Source: Lactococcus nasutitermitis
GTDB taxonomy: Bacteria > Bacillota > Bacilli > Lactobacillales > Streptococcaceae
Reading direction: 5' to 3'
NCBI RefSeq assembly: GCF_018403765.1
Contig: NZ_BOVQ01000010.1
Location: forward strand, 24,237-88,236
Length of the DNA: 64,000 nucleotides
The notes below the pieces were generated by a model. It was not told the DNA's origin, did not search any database, and was given only the letters and a program-made list of their open reading frames with translations. A program made the position numbers and the translations under genes. Below, piece after piece: positions 1-9,812 of the stretch (position 1 is the stretch's first letter; every line of letters starts with the position of its first letter).

Positions 1-1489
1 GATTTGTAATTAAATTTTGACTTTCTTGGGAAATCGTTATTGTTTGCCAATAATTTTCCAATGTAGGAAAAGTTAGTTGTGAGCTGAAAGTGCTTGTCGT
101 TCCATTTGCTGTTTTTCCTGTCCAATCTCCAATAGAAACTGAGAGTGAGTAACCATCTAAAATCGTTGCATTCATTGTTAAAATACTTGTATTTTGAATA
201 CTTTTTCTCAAATCTGACCATGCAACATTTCCAAAATCAAGATAATTCTCATTGATACTCAATGCGTTCGATAATTCTGGTGTTGTTGACGAATTTCCAT
301 TTAGCTCTGCTATCCGTTGTTGAATCAATGCAATCAAATCTTGGTTGTTTTGAACATTTGGATCATTATCTAGTAACATCTGAAGTGTTTTCACTGTCAT
401 CTGTTCTAAATAACTTCTAATCAAAGCTTCTGTTGGTTGCCACTTAGTGCTTGCTTTGGGAATTGCTTGAAGAAGATTATTGATTGTAGCATCATCTAAA
501 TCAAAATCATCCTCTCCTTCATTGAACAATGTTAATAGTAAATCCATTGTATTATAATCTGAAACGTCAATATCGTTTCCCGTTATGTCAAGCGTTCCAC
601 CATTATCTGCGATATTTTGTGTTGCTTCTAGCAACCATTGCGCTAAACTGATCAATGCATTATTTTTTAAATTCAGATTTGTGAGATGAGCTGTAATTGG
701 AAAATGAGTATTGGAGCTACTACTTTGCATTCCATTATTTGATAAATCTAATATTGTAATGTTTTGCTCTGGCGCTTCGCTAAAAATGGTATCTCCTAGC
801 TCATAATAGGATGTGTACTTTAAATTATTATCAGCAAGAAGCAAGGTTTGGAGATTGGTTAATCGGTCTGTCTGAAAAAGGGCAAGAAGTTCTTCAACCA
901 GTGTTGCATCTGCTACTTTAGATGTTATGCCTGTCAAGTCAACTGTTGTTGCTTGATCTGCAGAAGCGAGGATTTGCATCAGAAAGTTAAAAGCTCCTTG
1001 AGCTGCTGTACCATCTTGAATAATATCTTTAGTCGCTAAAGAGCCGTTTTCTCCTTCAACCAAATCAGTCGTATTGGCACTATATGCTGCTTCACTAATA
1101 CTATAATCTTGATTGACTTTTAAATTTGCTATCCAATCTGCAACCGTTTCGTTTGCTTCCGATGTCACTGTCCCATCTGCATTTTGAGTTCTCGTCGCTA
1201 AACTTACTGTTGTTAGTTGTTTAAGGTCAGAAATCGTAAATGTTGCTGGAGTTTCTCCGCGTTCAGTCGGTGTCGTTCCATCAGAATAGCTACTATTATC
1301 CAATAAAACTTGGATAATATCATCAGGAATTTCATATGCTTCTAAAGTGTTGCTGTAATAGCTATAACTCTCACTTTCTGTTGTTTCTGCTACAACGTTT
1401 GGTACCAGTCGAGGAGAAAATAATGGAAAGAGTGTCGCTAGGAATAGACATATCAATAAAATTATTTTTTTATCACTTATTTTCGTCAT
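1..1489 (-). CDS. Secreted leucine-rich WxL-locus surface protein (partial)
   Basis: Open frame from an ATG at 1489 to the window edge; 496 codons are visible and the C-terminus lies outside. Residues 1-34 form a signal peptide (Lys-rich start, hydrophobic core). Residues about 205-305 carry leucine-rich repeat units such as LTNLNLKNNAL and ITILDLSNNGM. From about residue 405 a beta-rich segment begins with LDFGNVAW, which resembles the start of a WxL cell-wall-binding domain. The start overlaps the end of the DUF916 gene by 17 bp, so the two are co-transcribed. WxL loci of this kind put non-covalently wall-bound proteins on the surface; an adhesion-like role is inference. The WxL assignment of this protein is tentative because the end is missing. 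Confidence 0.75.
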   Translation of the reverse strand, partial: MTKISDKKIILLICLFLATLFPLFSPRLVPNVVAETTESESYSYYSNTLEAYEIPDDIIQVLLDNSSYSDGTTPTERGETPATFTISDLKQLTTVSLATRTQNADGTVTSEANETVADWIANLKVNQDYSISEAAYSANTTDLVEGENGSLATKDIIQDGTAAQGAFNFLMQILASADQATTVDLTGITSKVADATLVEELLALFQTDRLTNLQTLLLADNNLKYTSYYELGDTIFSEAPEQNITILDLSNNGMQSSSSNTHFPITAHLTNLNLKNNALISLAQWLLEATQNIADNGGTLDITGNDIDVSDYNTMDLLLTLFNEGEDDFDLDDATINNLLQAIPKASTKWQPTEALIRSYLEQMTVKTLQMLLDNDPNVQNNQDLIALIQQRIAELNGNSSTTPELSNALSINENYLDFGNVAWSDLRKSIQNTSILTMNATILDGYSLSVSIGDWTGKTANGTTSTFSSQLTFPTLENYWQTITISQESQNLITN

Positions 1490-2564
1490 CTTTTTCTTTC
1501 TTCTCTTTTCGTTTTTTCATTAGTAAAATGATAAAAATAATGAAAACTAATAAAATGAGAACTAACAAAACAATCACTATCCAGATAGCATAAATAAACC
1601 AAGGGGTTCCTCCTTTTGCCTTTTTCAACTTCTGCTGAAGTTTTTGGGCTTTTTGAGCACTAAGAGTAAGTGTGGTGGTTGATGTTTCTTTATATTGATA
1701 GTGCGTTCCATTCGCATCTTGATATTTTCCGTTAGAATTTTTTACAAAATATGCTACTGTTTGTACTTTATACTTTCCAGTTTCGACTTTTGCTGGTAAT
1801 TCTAAACGATAAAAGAAATGCGAATTTGGTGCCATTTGCATATCGCTATTGGTACGTATATATGTTTTGCCTGTTAATAAATTGATTGCATTCGTCGTTA
1901 TTTCCAGTTGATTTAAAAAAGTAGGTGCAGGATTTTGCATGGGGAGAGTGATTGTATTTTGATAACTATGCTGAGTAATCGTTGCTTTTCCTATCTTCAA
2001 AATAGGTAGCCAGCTTTGATTAACATTGCGTGCTATGGTGGCAATCTCATAATTGTATTGATTTTTGACAGATAAACCTTGCTTTTTTTGTGCGCTATCT
2101 GTAGTCTCTACTGGTGTAAATGTTAAGCCTCCAGCAATTATACCTGGTAACTTTATAGCAGGCATTGTCAATGTTCCTGTATATCTATAAGTTTGCTTGG
2201 CTGGAATTACCACCTGCTTTGGACCTTTAAAATAATCGGCAATATCTGATTTTAAACTCTCATCTCTTTTTTGAGGTAGTTTATAATCAACAATACCACT
2301 ATCACTTGTTTGCGCCTGAGTCATTGCTACTTTTACTTTGATAGGTTTATCAGTGTTATTGATTAAATCAACTTGTAATGCTGTAGATTTGTTAGGTGCT
2401 AATATAAGGTCAAAGAATGTTTCTGTATTGTCTCGTTGTGTAGATGGTTCAAGAGGACGAACCGAAAAGGGCAAGCCTTCTGCCTGCCCTTTTATCGGAA
2501 ATACTACTCCTACAAAAAAGACGGCAATGAGTATTGCTATTTTTAATAGTCGTTTTATTTTCAT
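1473..2564 (-). CDS. WxL-interacting protein, DUF916/DUF3324 family
   Basis: 363 aa. Signal peptide at residues 1-29, a DUF916-like extracellular region (motif FDLILAPNKSTALQVDLINN region, residues about 50-70), a second beta domain (DUF3324-like, about 190-310), then a transmembrane helix at about 320-350 followed by a Lys/Glu-rich cytoplasmic tail. This is the classical membrane-anchored partner of WxL proteins, thought to bind peptidoglycan and WxL partners. It follows the small WxL gene by 10 bp and overlaps the leucine-rich gene by 17 bp, making a three-gene surface operon. Family call is firm; partner specificity is inferred from neighbours. Confidence 0.88.
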   Translation of the reverse strand: MKIKRLLKIAILIAVFFVGVVFPIKGQAEGLPFSVRPLEPSTQRDNTETFFDLILAPNKSTALQVDLINNTDKPIKVKVAMTQAQTSDSGIVDYKLPQKRDESLKSDIADYFKGPKQVVIPAKQTYRYTGTLTMPAIKLPGIIAGGLTFTPVETTDSAQKKQGLSVKNQYNYEIATIARNVNQSWLPILKIGKATITQHSYQNTITLPMQNPAPTFLNQLEITTNAINLLTGKTYIRTNSDMQMAPNSHFFYRLELPAKVETGKYKVQTVAYFVKNSNGKYQDANGTHYQYKETSTTTLTLSAQKAQKLQQKLKKAKGGTPWFIYAIWIVIVLLVLILLVFIIFIILLMKKRKEKKEKDDENK

Positions 2565-2574
2565 GAATATTTTC

Positions 2575-3198
2575 CTATGCTTGTGTTGAAGAAACTGAGC
2601 TTTCTAAATCCCAAGTTAGTGTGTTACTATATGAACCTTTTTTCAAGAAAGTTCCTGCTTTAATTGATAAGCCAATATTCATTTCTGGGAGCGTTGTTTG
2701 TCCTTCATTACCTGTAGCATATTGATAGCCATCTTTTGAAAATTCAGTGCCGTTGAGGATAAATTGAGCACCACTATTGAGTGCTGTGGCTCCTTCATCA
2801 CTTCCTGCTGATGCGCCAACTCCTGTAGCAGTCCAATCACCACTTGCAACAGTGACTTTCCATTGGTCATTTGCTTGACCTAAAAAGTCGTCCACATTTC
2901 CATTTAAAGTTTCATTTGCTGGAAGGGTAGTGTTATTATCTAAAGTTGCTCCATTTAGATAAATATCTCTCAAATCAAGATTATCCCCGTTAAATGTCAC
3001 TTTATCTGTAACATTGTATAAGCTCAATGCTCCACCTGTGAAAGCAATGGAAGCTGTTGTTGTTGCACTTGTTTGATTATCAGATGCTTGTGTTGAATTT
3101 GGAGTATTTACGTCCGCAACAACAAAAGAATCAGTGATACTTGCTCCTGAAGTAAGTACTGCGCTTAGAAGTAATGCTTGTGCTATTTGTTTTTTCAT
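2575..3198 (-). CDS. Small WxL-domain cell-surface protein
   Basis: 207 aa, signal peptide at residues 1-29 with likely cleavage near FVVADV. The mature protein is Thr/Ser/Asn-rich and has the two W-x-hydrophobic signatures of WxL domains: W113-K-V and the terminal TLTWDL (W196) close to the C-terminus. WxL domains bind peptidoglycan non-covalently. A Shine-Dalgarno AAAGGGAG precedes the ATG. First gene of the WxL operon; the upstream spacer is hairpin-rich and I do not see a convincing -35/-10 pair in it. Confidence 0.85.
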   Translation of the reverse strand: MKKQIAQALLLSAVLTSGASITDSFVVADVNTPNSTQASDNQTSATTTASIAFTGGALSLYNVTDKVTFNGDNLDLRDIYLNGATLDNNTTLPANETLNGNVDDFLGQANDQWKVTVASGDWTATGVGASAGSDEGATALNSGAQFILNGTEFSKDGYQYATGNEGQTTLPEMNIGLSIKAGTFLKKGSYSNTLTWDLESSVSSTQA

Positions 3199-3764
3199 AA
3201 TTTTTATTTCTCCCTTTTTTTAATTTAGTTTGTTAGTGATAATATAATTAACTTTTCAATATGACACCTCCTCTTATGCAAGATAGACTATTTTTTTAAT
3301 AGTCTGGTCAATAGCACGGAAAAAGGTTAATCTTATTTTATTAACCTTTTTATAACTCGTTGATTTCGTATATATTTTACGAAAGTTATCATTAGATATG
3401 ATTATTTATATATCTTTTTAATCCTTTTAATGATTGTTGTTGCTTTTGTTAAAACAAAAGCAACAAATATGCTATCTTCTTTAGAAGTATAGCATATTTA
3501 TATTAAAAATTCTAATTAACTTTTTTAGTTTTATTACTAGTTTTGTGTTAATAGTGGCTATTTTTTTGTTACTATTTTAATAGTTCTAACAGTAATAAAC
3601 AGCTATAATAGCCATTTTTATCCTATTTACGTTAAAATTCGCTTACTTTAATTTGTTTTTATTTTGTGAAAAAATCATTCAAATATGTTGAATAAGTCAT
3701 GAATTATTTGCAAAAAAATAATTTTAGTTTTATTTGATTTTTTGACAGTTCTGTCAAAAAATCA
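3199..3764. other. Hairpin-rich 566-bp intergenic spacer
   Basis: No gene seen. Inverted repeats follow one another: 3285-3305 (AGACTATT arms), 3320-3351 (12-bp arms AAAAAGGTTAAT, loop 8, T-rich on both sides, so terminator-like in both directions), 3437-3466 (14-bp arms TTGTTGCTTTTGTT, loop 2), 3465-3499 (arms AAATATGCTAT plus CTTCT, one bulge), and 3555-3614 (outer TGGCTAT arms enclosing a 14-bp palindrome at 3571-3584). An AGGAGG at 3268-3273 on the minus strand has no useful reading frame after it. A dispersed palindrome copy lies at 3738-3761. Confidence 0.8.
3738..3761. repeat. TGACAG palindrome, copy 1
   Basis: Perfect copy (core GACAGTTCTGTC) 3 bp downstream of the stop of the Sel1 pseudogene. 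Confidence 0.95.
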
Positions 3765-4859
3765 TTAGTCGTCAAACAACGAAATAATATTATTCTTATC
3801 TCTGGTGCTGTCACTTTTCTCAATCTCTGTCAGGGCTTTTAAACGATGTGCCATAACATCATTTTTATATAATCTCCGCAAATTCCACTGTGCATATTCA
3901 TACCCTTGGTCTGCTGATTTTTTATACCATTTAAGGGCTTCTGTCTTATTTGCAATCACTCCTTCCCCTTGTTCATACATCAGTCCAAGACCATTTTGTG
4001 CTTCTGCATATCCCGCCATTGCTGACTTCTTGTACCATTCTAATGCCAACAATTTATTTTCTTTTGTATCACCAAGATAATAGTGATACATCCATGCTAA
4101 ATTATACCAAGCCTCTGGCGAACGGTGTTTTGCCGCTTTTTTATACCAGTAAAAGGCTTCCTCTCCATTCTTGATAATCCCATCACCATAATAATAAAAA
4201 GAAGCCAAGCAAGATTGCGCCTTTCCAACATCAGCTTTTGCGCTAGCAAGATAATATTTGTATGCTTCGGTTTTGTCCGTTTTCACTCCAAGTCCCAGCG
4301 AATACATTGTCCCCAAGTTATAGACAGCAACATCACTTTCACTGCTTGCTCATACCAATAAACAGCTTTCACATAATCCTGCTCGACACCGCACCCATAT
4401 CTATAATTCATTCCCATATCATTTTGCGCTGGAGAATAACCCTGGCTGGCTGCTCTTAACATCCAATACGCACACTTTTTGTCATCTTTTTCAATAACCT
4501 CCCCCCCTCCTATAGTAGTAAGCGAGCATATACTGACTTGCTGCATTGCCATGTCTTGCCAAATTATCATCTGCCATGTAATGTTCTCTAGTTTTTTTAA
4601 ATTGAACAAGCCGAATTCGCAATTTTTTATGATAAACGAGCGCAGCAGCCTCTTTCACCAGGATATGACACGTTTGAAGTTCTTGCCTATCAACTTCCCA
4701 CTGATACTCAGATTTATAGCCTATAGTAATCCAGCCGTGTTCAACAGAAATCAACGTAACATAATAAGTGAAATCTATATAATCATTTCTTGATAGAATT
4801 TCTTGGAGAAAACTTTGCGCATACCTCCAAAAGGTCATGTCCTGTGTTGTCATTCTCAT
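3765..4859 (-). pseudogene. Sel1-repeat (TPR-like) protein, two frameshifts
   Basis: Three overlapping frames (4491-4859, 4283-4609, 3765-4316) join into one protein of about 360 residues: a roughly 90-residue N-terminal region of unknown type, then tandem Sel1-like repeats (GCGVEQDYVKAVYWYEQAVK, GLGVKTDKTEAYKYY, GEGVIANKTEALKWYKKSA). Frame 1 passes to frame 2 at a G7 run on the minus strand (4501-4507); losing one G or gaining two restores the frame. Frame 2 passes to frame 3 near 4335-4340, where one extra A in GTGAAAGTG would restore AVK-SDVAVYNLG. A TATAAT (4887-4892) and a GAGG site support the start at 4859. Could be a decaying gene, a phase-variable one, or assembly error. Confidence 0.8.
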
Positions 4860-4951
4860 TCTTTACCTCGACATTTTTTTATGACTATTATAACACTTTA
4901 TCTTATTCTTTGGAATACGTTTTAGCAATTCTCCCCAAAAATTTTCAACAA

Positions 4952-4976
4952 AAAAACTACCCAAAGGATAGTTTTT
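4952..4976 (-). terminator. Terminator of the S10 operon after rpsN
   Basis: Arms AAAAACTA/TAGTTTTT with two further C-G pairs and a short loop, followed on the minus strand by a T7 run. It lies 10 bp after the rpsN stop, so the ribosomal transcript appears to end here. Confidence 0.8.
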
Positions 4977-4986
4977 ATATTTTAAA

Positions 4987-5172
4987 TTACCAAGAAGCTT
5001 TTTTAACGCCTGGAAGCTCACCTTTGTAGGCAAGTTCGCGCAAGCAGATACGGCAAAGTTTAAATTTGCGGTAAACTGAATGTGGACGTCCGCAGCGTTC
5101 GCAACGTGTGTAGGCTTGCGTTGAGAATTTTGCTTTGCGATGATTTTTAACAACCATAGATGTTTTAGCCAT
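4987..5172 (-). CDS. rpsN: 30S ribosomal protein S14, zinc-binding type Z
   Basis: 61 aa, the short form of S14. Cys24, Cys27, Cys40 and Cys43 (CERC...CRIC) form the zinc site that marks the type Z paralogue. It binds the head of the 30S subunit near the decoding region. It follows rplE by 17 bp and is the last ribosomal gene before a terminator; rpsH and the rest of the usual spc operon do not follow in this window. Confidence 0.97.
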   Translation of the reverse strand: MAKTSMVVKNHRKAKFSTQAYTRCERCGRPHSVYRKFKLCRICLRELAYKGELPGVKKASW

Positions 5173-5189
5173 TTTTAATTCTCCTCCTA

Positions 5190-5732
5190 TTATTTCGCGA
5201 ACGGCATGCCAAGTTTAGCAAGCAATTCATGTGATTCTTCATCAGTATTTGCAGTAGTTACGACAACAATGTCCATACCACGAACTTTATCTACATCATC
5301 ATAAGTGATTTCTGGGAAGATAAGTTGTTCTTTAACACCGAGTGTGTAGTTCCCGCGTCCATCAAATGCTTTATTTGATACACCGTGGAAATCACGTACA
5401 CGTGGAAGAGAAACAGTTACAAGCTTGTCCAAAAATTCAAACATACGTTCGCCACGAAGTGTTACTTTCGCACCGATTGCTTGACCTTCACGCAGACGGA
5501 AAGCAGCGACAGATTTCTTAGCTTTCGTGATAAGTGGTTTTTGACCTGAGATAAGCGCCAATTCAGCAACTGCTTTATCAAGAAGTTTAGAGTTATTTGT
5601 AGCTTCTCCGACACCCATGTTAATCACGATTTTGTCAACTTTTGGCACTGCCATGATAGAAGTATAGCCAAATTTTTCAGTCAACGCTGGTACTACTTCG
5701 TTAGTGTATTTTTCTTTTAAACGATTAGTCAT
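5190..5732 (-). CDS. rplE: 50S ribosomal protein L5
   Basis: 180 aa, full length. Central protuberance protein that binds 5S rRNA and contacts the P-site tRNA. The N-terminal [17 protein letters not shown] and the [11 protein letters not shown] motif are characteristic. It lies 18 bp after rplX in the S10/spc-type cluster. Confidence 0.97.
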   Translation of the reverse strand: MTNRLKEKYTNEVVPALTEKFGYTSIMAVPKVDKIVINMGVGEATNNSKLLDKAVAELALISGQKPLITKAKKSVAAFRLREGQAIGAKVTLRGERMFEFLDKLVTVSLPRVRDFHGVSNKAFDGRGNYTLGVKEQLIFPEITYDDVDKVRGMDIVVVTTANTDEESHELLAKLGMPFAK

Positions 5733-5750
5733 ATTCTTTCTCCTTCCGTC

Positions 5751-6056
5751 TTAGTCTAGGACTTCGCCTGATTTTTTGTTGAAACGAACTTTTTTGCCGT
5801 CAACTTCTTTATAACCAACGCGTCCTGCGACACCGTTCTTGTCAAGCACTTGCACGTTAGAAACGTGGATAGGAGCTGCGATTTCAAGAATAGCACCATT
5901 TGGATTTTCAGCATCTGGTTTTTGGTGTTTCTTCATAATAGCAACACCTTCAACGACGACTTTGTTCACTTTTGGCAAAGCTTTAAGTACTTTACCAGTT
6001 GTACCGCGGTCTTTACCTGCGATAACTTTAACTGTATCACCAGTTTTTACAAACAT
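5751..6056 (-). CDS. rplX: 50S ribosomal protein L24
   Basis: 101 aa with an N-terminal KOW motif ([17 protein letters not shown]). Early-assembly protein near the exit tunnel. It is separated from rplN by a 118-bp spacer, unusually long inside this operon, which contains a dispersed palindrome; an AAGAAAGGAA Shine-Dalgarno precedes the start. Confidence 0.97.
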   Translation of the reverse strand: MFVKTGDTVKVIAGKDRGTTGKVLKALPKVNKVVVEGVAIMKKHQKPDAENPNGAILEIAAPIHVSNVQVLDKNGVAGRVGYKEVDGKKVRFNKKSGEVLD

Positions 6057-6149
6057 TTTAATGTTTCCTTTCTTACGCCCTTATGGGCACCCTGATTTCT
6101 CTATTAACAACTATTGTTGCATTTTCAAGCTTGTCAGGGGACTATTTTA

Positions 6150-6171
6150 TTTTTGACAGTTCTGTCAAAAA
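6150..6171. repeat. TGACAG palindrome, copy 2
   Basis: Perfect copy inside the ribosomal operon, in the rplN-rplX spacer, 3 bp after the rplN stop codon. Confidence 0.95.
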
Positions 6172-6174
6172 ATT

Positions 6175-6543
6175 TTAAAGAACTTCAGGTGCCAATGACA
6201 CAATCTTCATGAAGTTACCTTCACGGAGTTCACGTGCAACTGGACCAAAGATACGTGTGCCACGTGGAGTTTTGTCATCACGAATGAGAACTGCTGCATT
6301 TTCGTCAAATTTGATGTATGAACCATCAGCGCGTTTTGCGCCATGTTTTGTACGAACGATAACAGCTTTTACCACGTCACCTTTTTTAACAGCTCCACCA
6401 GGGGCAGCTGATTTTACTGTAGCTACAATGATATCACCGATACCAGCGAACTTACGTGAAGACCCACCCAATACACGGATAGTCAAAAGTTCTTTAGCAC
6501 CTGAGTTATCTGCAACTTTCAAACGAGATTCTGTTTGAATCAT
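6175..6543 (-). CDS. rplN: 50S ribosomal protein L14
   Basis: 122 aa, the normal bacterial length. Begins [19 protein letters not shown] and carries the conserved [14 protein letters not shown] segment. L14 sits at the subunit interface and takes part in an intersubunit bridge. Its stop codon is followed immediately by a palindrome copy. Confidence 0.97.
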   Translation of the reverse strand: MIQTESRLKVADNSGAKELLTIRVLGGSSRKFAGIGDIIVATVKSAAPGGAVKKGDVVKAVIVRTKHGAKRADGSYIKFDENAAVLIRDDKTPRGTRIFGPVARELREGNFMKIVSLAPEVL

Positions 6544-6565
6544 GCTAATTTCCTCCTAGTTTTGC

Positions 6566-6826
6566 TTAGATAATAACAGCTTCTTCAACGATTTCGATCA
6601 AACGGAAATGTTTGTCCTTAGACAAAGGACGAGTTTCCATGATACGAACGATATCACCAGTTTTGGCAGTATTGTTTTCGTCATGAGCTTTATATTTTTT
6701 AGAATAATTGATACGTTTACCATAGACAGGGTGGTTACGTTTTGTTTCAACAACAACTGTGATAGTCTTATCCATCTTGTCAGAAACCACGCGGCCTTGA
6801 TAAACTTTACGTTGATTACGTTCCAT
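6566..6826 (-). CDS. rpsQ: 30S ribosomal protein S17
   Basis: 86 aa, primary 16S rRNA-binding protein with an OB fold. Conserved [14 protein letters not shown] and [11 protein letters not shown] segments are present. Follows rpmC by 17 bp, with a normal Shine-Dalgarno. Confidence 0.97.
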   Translation of the reverse strand: MERNQRKVYQGRVVSDKMDKTITVVVETKRNHPVYGKRINYSKKYKAHDENNTAKTGDIVRIMETRPLSKDKHFRLIEIVEEAVII

Positions 6827-6843
6827 TTATAGTTTCTCCTGTA

Positions 6844-7053
6844 CTATTTGTTCAATTCAGCTTGCACCGTTTTTACACGAGCAATAGTTTTTTTCACATC
6901 GTTGAGCTTAGTGGTATCTTCAAGACGACCAGCAGCTGCTTGGAAACGAAGTTCAAATAATTCTTTTTTTAATTCTGCTTCACGAGCTGTCAATTCTTCA
7001 ACTGACAAAGCGCGCAAATCTTTAAGAAGTGATTTAGTTTCGCTTAATTTCAT
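6844..7053 (-). CDS. rpmC: 50S ribosomal protein L29
   Basis: 69 aa, two-helix protein at the tunnel exit where trigger factor and SRP dock. The [20 protein letters not shown] segment is characteristic. Its start overlaps the last base of rplP, indicating translational coupling. Confidence 0.97.
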   Translation of the reverse strand: MKLSETKSLLKDLRALSVEELTAREAELKKELFELRFQAAAGRLEDTTKLNDVKKTIARVKTVQAELNK

Positions 7054-7466
7054 TACGCTTCACCTCGTTTCACGAATTTAGTTTTTACAGGAAGTTTGTG
7101 TGATGCAAGACGCAATGCTTCACGAGCAGTTGCTTCATCAACACCACCAAGTTCAAACATGACTTTACCACGTTTTACTGGGGCAACCCAACCTGCAGGA
7201 GCACCTTTACCAGACCCTTGACGTACACCAATACCTTTAGTGGTGTATGACTTGTGTGGGAAGATTTTAATCCAAACCTGACCGTTACGTTTCATATAAC
7301 GAGTCATTGCAATACGGGCAGCTTCGATTTGGCGGTTAGTAATCCAGTGAGAAGTTTGTGCTTGAAGCCCAAATTCACCGAATGTTACTTCTTTACCACC
7401 TTTAGCTTCGCCACGCATTTTACCGCGGAATTCACGACGGTGTTTTACACGTTTTGGTACTAACAT
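7053..7466 (-). CDS. rplP: 50S ribosomal protein L16
   Basis: 137 aa. Contains [15 protein letters not shown] at the start and the conserved RKGSGKGAP-like loop ([17 protein letters not shown]) near the peptidyl-transferase centre. L16 is a late-assembly protein supporting the A site. It is 3 bp from rpsC and overlaps rpmC by one base. Confidence 0.97.
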   Translation of the reverse strand: MLVPKRVKHRREFRGKMRGEAKGGKEVTFGEFGLQAQTSHWITNRQIEAARIAMTRYMKRNGQVWIKIFPHKSYTTKGIGVRQGSGKGAPAGWVAPVKRGKVMFELGGVDEATAREALRLASHKLPVKTKFVKRGEA

Positions 7467-7469
7467 GGA

Positions 7470-8123
7470 TTAGTTTTCTCCTTTCACAGATTTTTTAGTT
7501 GGGAGAATTTCACCACGGTAAATCCAAACTTTAACACCGAGTTTACCATAAGTAGTGTCTGCTTCTTCCCAAGCATAGTCGATATCCGCACGCAATGTGT
7601 GAAGTGGAACTGTACCTTCAGAATATCCTTCTGCACGGGCAATATCAGCACCGTTCAAACGTCCAGATACTTGAGTTTTGATACCTTTAGCTCCAGCACG
7701 CATTGTACGTTGGATAGCTTGTTTTTGAGCACGACGGAAAGCAATACGTGCTTCAAGTTGTTTAGCAATACCATCACCAACAAGATGAGCGTCCAAATCA
7801 GGTTTTTTGATTTCAACGATATTGATGTGAACTTGTTTACCAGTCAATTTGTTAAGTTCTGCACGGAGTGCATCAACGTTTGCTCCAGATTTCCCGATAA
7901 CCATACCAGGTTTAGCTGTATGCAATGTAACAATAACTTTATTAACAGCACGTTCAGTTTCAATAGTTGAAACTGCTGCATCAGCAAGTTTTGTATTGAT
8001 AAGTTTACGAATTGCTAAATCTTCGTGAAGGTAATCCGCATATTCCTTTTCAGCATACCATTTGGCATCCCAATCGCGAATAACGCCAACACGCATTCCT
8101 ATTGGATGTACTTTTTGACCCAC
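7470..8123 (-). CDS. rpsC: 30S ribosomal protein S3
   Basis: 217 aa. The N-terminal [19 protein letters not shown] is typical; a KH domain with GKSGANVD lies at about residues 80-90 and binds RNA. S3 lies at the mRNA entry channel. It ends 3 bp before rplP. Confidence 0.97.
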   Translation of the reverse strand: MGQKVHPIGMRVGVIRDWDAKWYAEKEYADYLHEDLAIRKLINTKLADAAVSTIETERAVNKVIVTLHTAKPGMVIGKSGANVDALRAELNKLTGKQVHINIVEIKKPDLDAHLVGDGIAKQLEARIAFRRAQKQAIQRTMRAGAKGIKTQVSGRLNGADIARAEGYSEGTVPLHTLRADIDYAWEEADTTYGKLGVKVWIYRGEILPTKKSVKGEN

Positions 8124-8135
8124 GATTTTACCTCC

Positions 8136-8483
8136 TTATTCTTTCTCAGCCACAACAACTGTGATGTGACTTGTACGTTTGTTAATTGGTGAAGCTGAAC
8201 CTTTGGCACGTGGACGGAAACGTTTCATCGTTGGTCCTTCGTTAATATAAGTTTCGCTAACTACCAAATTAGCTTTTTCAAGACCAAAGTTATTTTCTGC
8301 ATTAGCGATAGCACTATTAAGTACTTTTTCAACTTCTACAGCACCTTTAGTCGGTGTAAATTTCAAAATTGCGATTGCATCTGCAACACGTTTCCCACGA
8401 ATCAAGTCCACTACAAGACGAGTTTTACGAGGTGAAACGCGAACTGTTTTTGCAGTTGCTTTAGCTGAAGTAATTTCTGCCAT
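8136..8483 (-). CDS. rplV: 50S ribosomal protein L22
   Basis: 115 aa. L22 lines the exit tunnel; the C-terminal beta hairpin with [20 protein letters not shown] is the tunnel loop where macrolide-resistance changes map in other species. The loop looks ordinary. Follows rpsS by 13 bp. Confidence 0.97.
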   Translation of the reverse strand: MAEITSAKATAKTVRVSPRKTRLVVDLIRGKRVADAIAILKFTPTKGAVEVEKVLNSAIANAENNFGLEKANLVVSETYINEGPTMKRFRPRAKGSASPINKRTSHITVVVAEKE

Positions 8484-8496
8484 TTATTCTCTCCTC

Positions 8497-8772
8497 TTAT
8501 TTAGTCTTGCGATCGTCACCTGAATGACCGCGGAATGTACGTGTAGGTGCAAATTCACCAAGTTTGTGTCCAACCATATCTTCTTGAACATAAACTGGTA
8601 CGTGTTTGCGACCATCGTAAACAGCAATAGTAAGCCCTACAAAGCTAGGATAGATTGTAGAACGACGTGACCAAGTCTTGATCACTGATTTTCTTTCGGC
8701 GTTTTCTTGAGCTTCTACTTTTTTAAGTAGATGTTCATCGGCGAAAGGTCCTTTTTTAAGACTACGACTCAT
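8497..8772 (-). CDS. rpsS: 30S ribosomal protein S19
   Basis: 91 aa; begins [19 protein letters not shown] and contains [16 protein letters not shown]. Head protein of the 30S subunit that forms a complex with S13. A 188-bp non-coding spacer separates it from rplB, unusual for this operon. Confidence 0.97.
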   Translation of the reverse strand: MSRSLKKGPFADEHLLKKVEAQENAERKSVIKTWSRRSTIYPSFVGLTIAVYDGRKHVPVYVQEDMVGHKLGEFAPTRTFRGHSGDDRKTK

Positions 8773-8960
8773 GAATGAGTTTCTCCTTTAAATATTGTTA
8801 CCACACACGTTACTAAGACGCGGCTGGCGGATATGTGATGTCTTCTCGACATCTCATCAAATCTGGAACTGTTAGCTTGAATGCTCTCAGAGTTTCATAT
8901 ACTATCATTTTCAAATTTGACAAGACGCCGAGAAGGCGAATTGTTTCATCGAGAGATGAA
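8773..8960 (-). other. Non-coding spacer rplB-rpsS with hairpins
   Basis: No gene found in 188 bp between two ribosomal genes that are normally nearly adjacent. It holds GATGTC/GACATC arms at 8837-8853, a TTCATC/GATGAA hairpin at about 8945-8960 next to the rplB stop, and a small CGCC/GGCG pair at about 8927-8939. Role unknown; could modulate the transcript or be a remnant. Confidence 0.6.
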
Positions 8961-9797
8961 TTATTTTCCGTCGTTGATACGACGAACAATAAGATTGTTT
9001 GATCTTGCTTTTTTGTTGCGTGTCTTGAGACCAAGAGCTGGTTTGCCCCATGGAGTCATTGGAGATTTACGTCCAACTGGTTGTTTACCTTCACCACCAC
9101 CGTGTGGGTGATCGTTAGGGTTCATAACAGAACCACGAACTGTAGGACGGATACCAAGATAACGTGTACGTCCAGCTTTACCAAGATTAATCAAGTTTTG
9201 TTGTTCATTACCAACAACACCGATAGTTGCACGACAAGTTGAAAGAATCATACGAACTTCACCTGATTGGAGACGAATAAGTGTGTATTTACCTTCAATA
9301 CCAAGTACTTGTGCTGAACCACCTGCGGCACGGACAAGTTGTCCACCATGACCAGGTTTTAATTCAATGTTGTGAACCAATGTACCAACTGGAATGTTAG
9401 CAAGTGGCAAAGCATTACCAACTTTAATGTCGGCTGCAGTACCAGATACAACTGTCATTCCAACTTCAAGGCCTTTAGGAGCCAAGATGTATGATTTGAT
9501 ACCATTTTCGTAAACAATCAATGCGATGTTTGCTGTACGATTTGGATCATATTCGATAGTTGCAACTTTAGCGACAACATCATCTGTTGTACGTTTGAAG
9601 TCAACCAAACGATATTTCTTTTTGTGTCCTCCACCTTGATGGCGAACAGTGATACGACCGAGGTTGTTACGCCCCGCTTTGCTATTCAAACTTACAAGCA
9701 AGCTCTTTTCAGGAGTGCTGGTAGTGATTTCAGCAAAATCGCTAGACGTCATATTACGACGACCGTTTGAGGTAGGTTTGTAAACTTTAATTCCCAC
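8961..9797 (-). CDS. rplB: 50S ribosomal protein L2
   Basis: 278 aa, within a few residues of the usual length. [15 protein letters not shown] opens the protein; the strongly conserved C-terminal region [17 protein letters not shown] includes the histidine near the peptidyl-transferase centre. L2 is needed for subunit association and peptide bond formation. Follows rplW by 15 bp. Confidence 0.97.
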   Translation of the reverse strand: MGIKVYKPTSNGRRNMTSSDFAEITTSTPEKSLLVSLNSKAGRNNLGRITVRHQGGGHKKKYRLVDFKRTTDDVVAKVATIEYDPNRTANIALIVYENGIKSYILAPKGLEVGMTVVSGTAADIKVGNALPLANIPVGTLVHNIELKPGHGGQLVRAAGGSAQVLGIEGKYTLIRLQSGEVRMILSTCRATIGVVGNEQQNLINLGKAGRTRYLGIRPTVRGSVMNPNDHPHGGGEGKQPVGRKSPMTPWGKPALGLKTRNKKARSNNLIVRRINDGK

Positions 9798-9812
9798 GAT
9801 TTATCTCCTTTC

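Noticed and set aside
3268..3273. AGGAGG in the WxL upstream region as the site of a leader peptide
   Set aside because: The only start at a fitting distance gives a three-codon frame.
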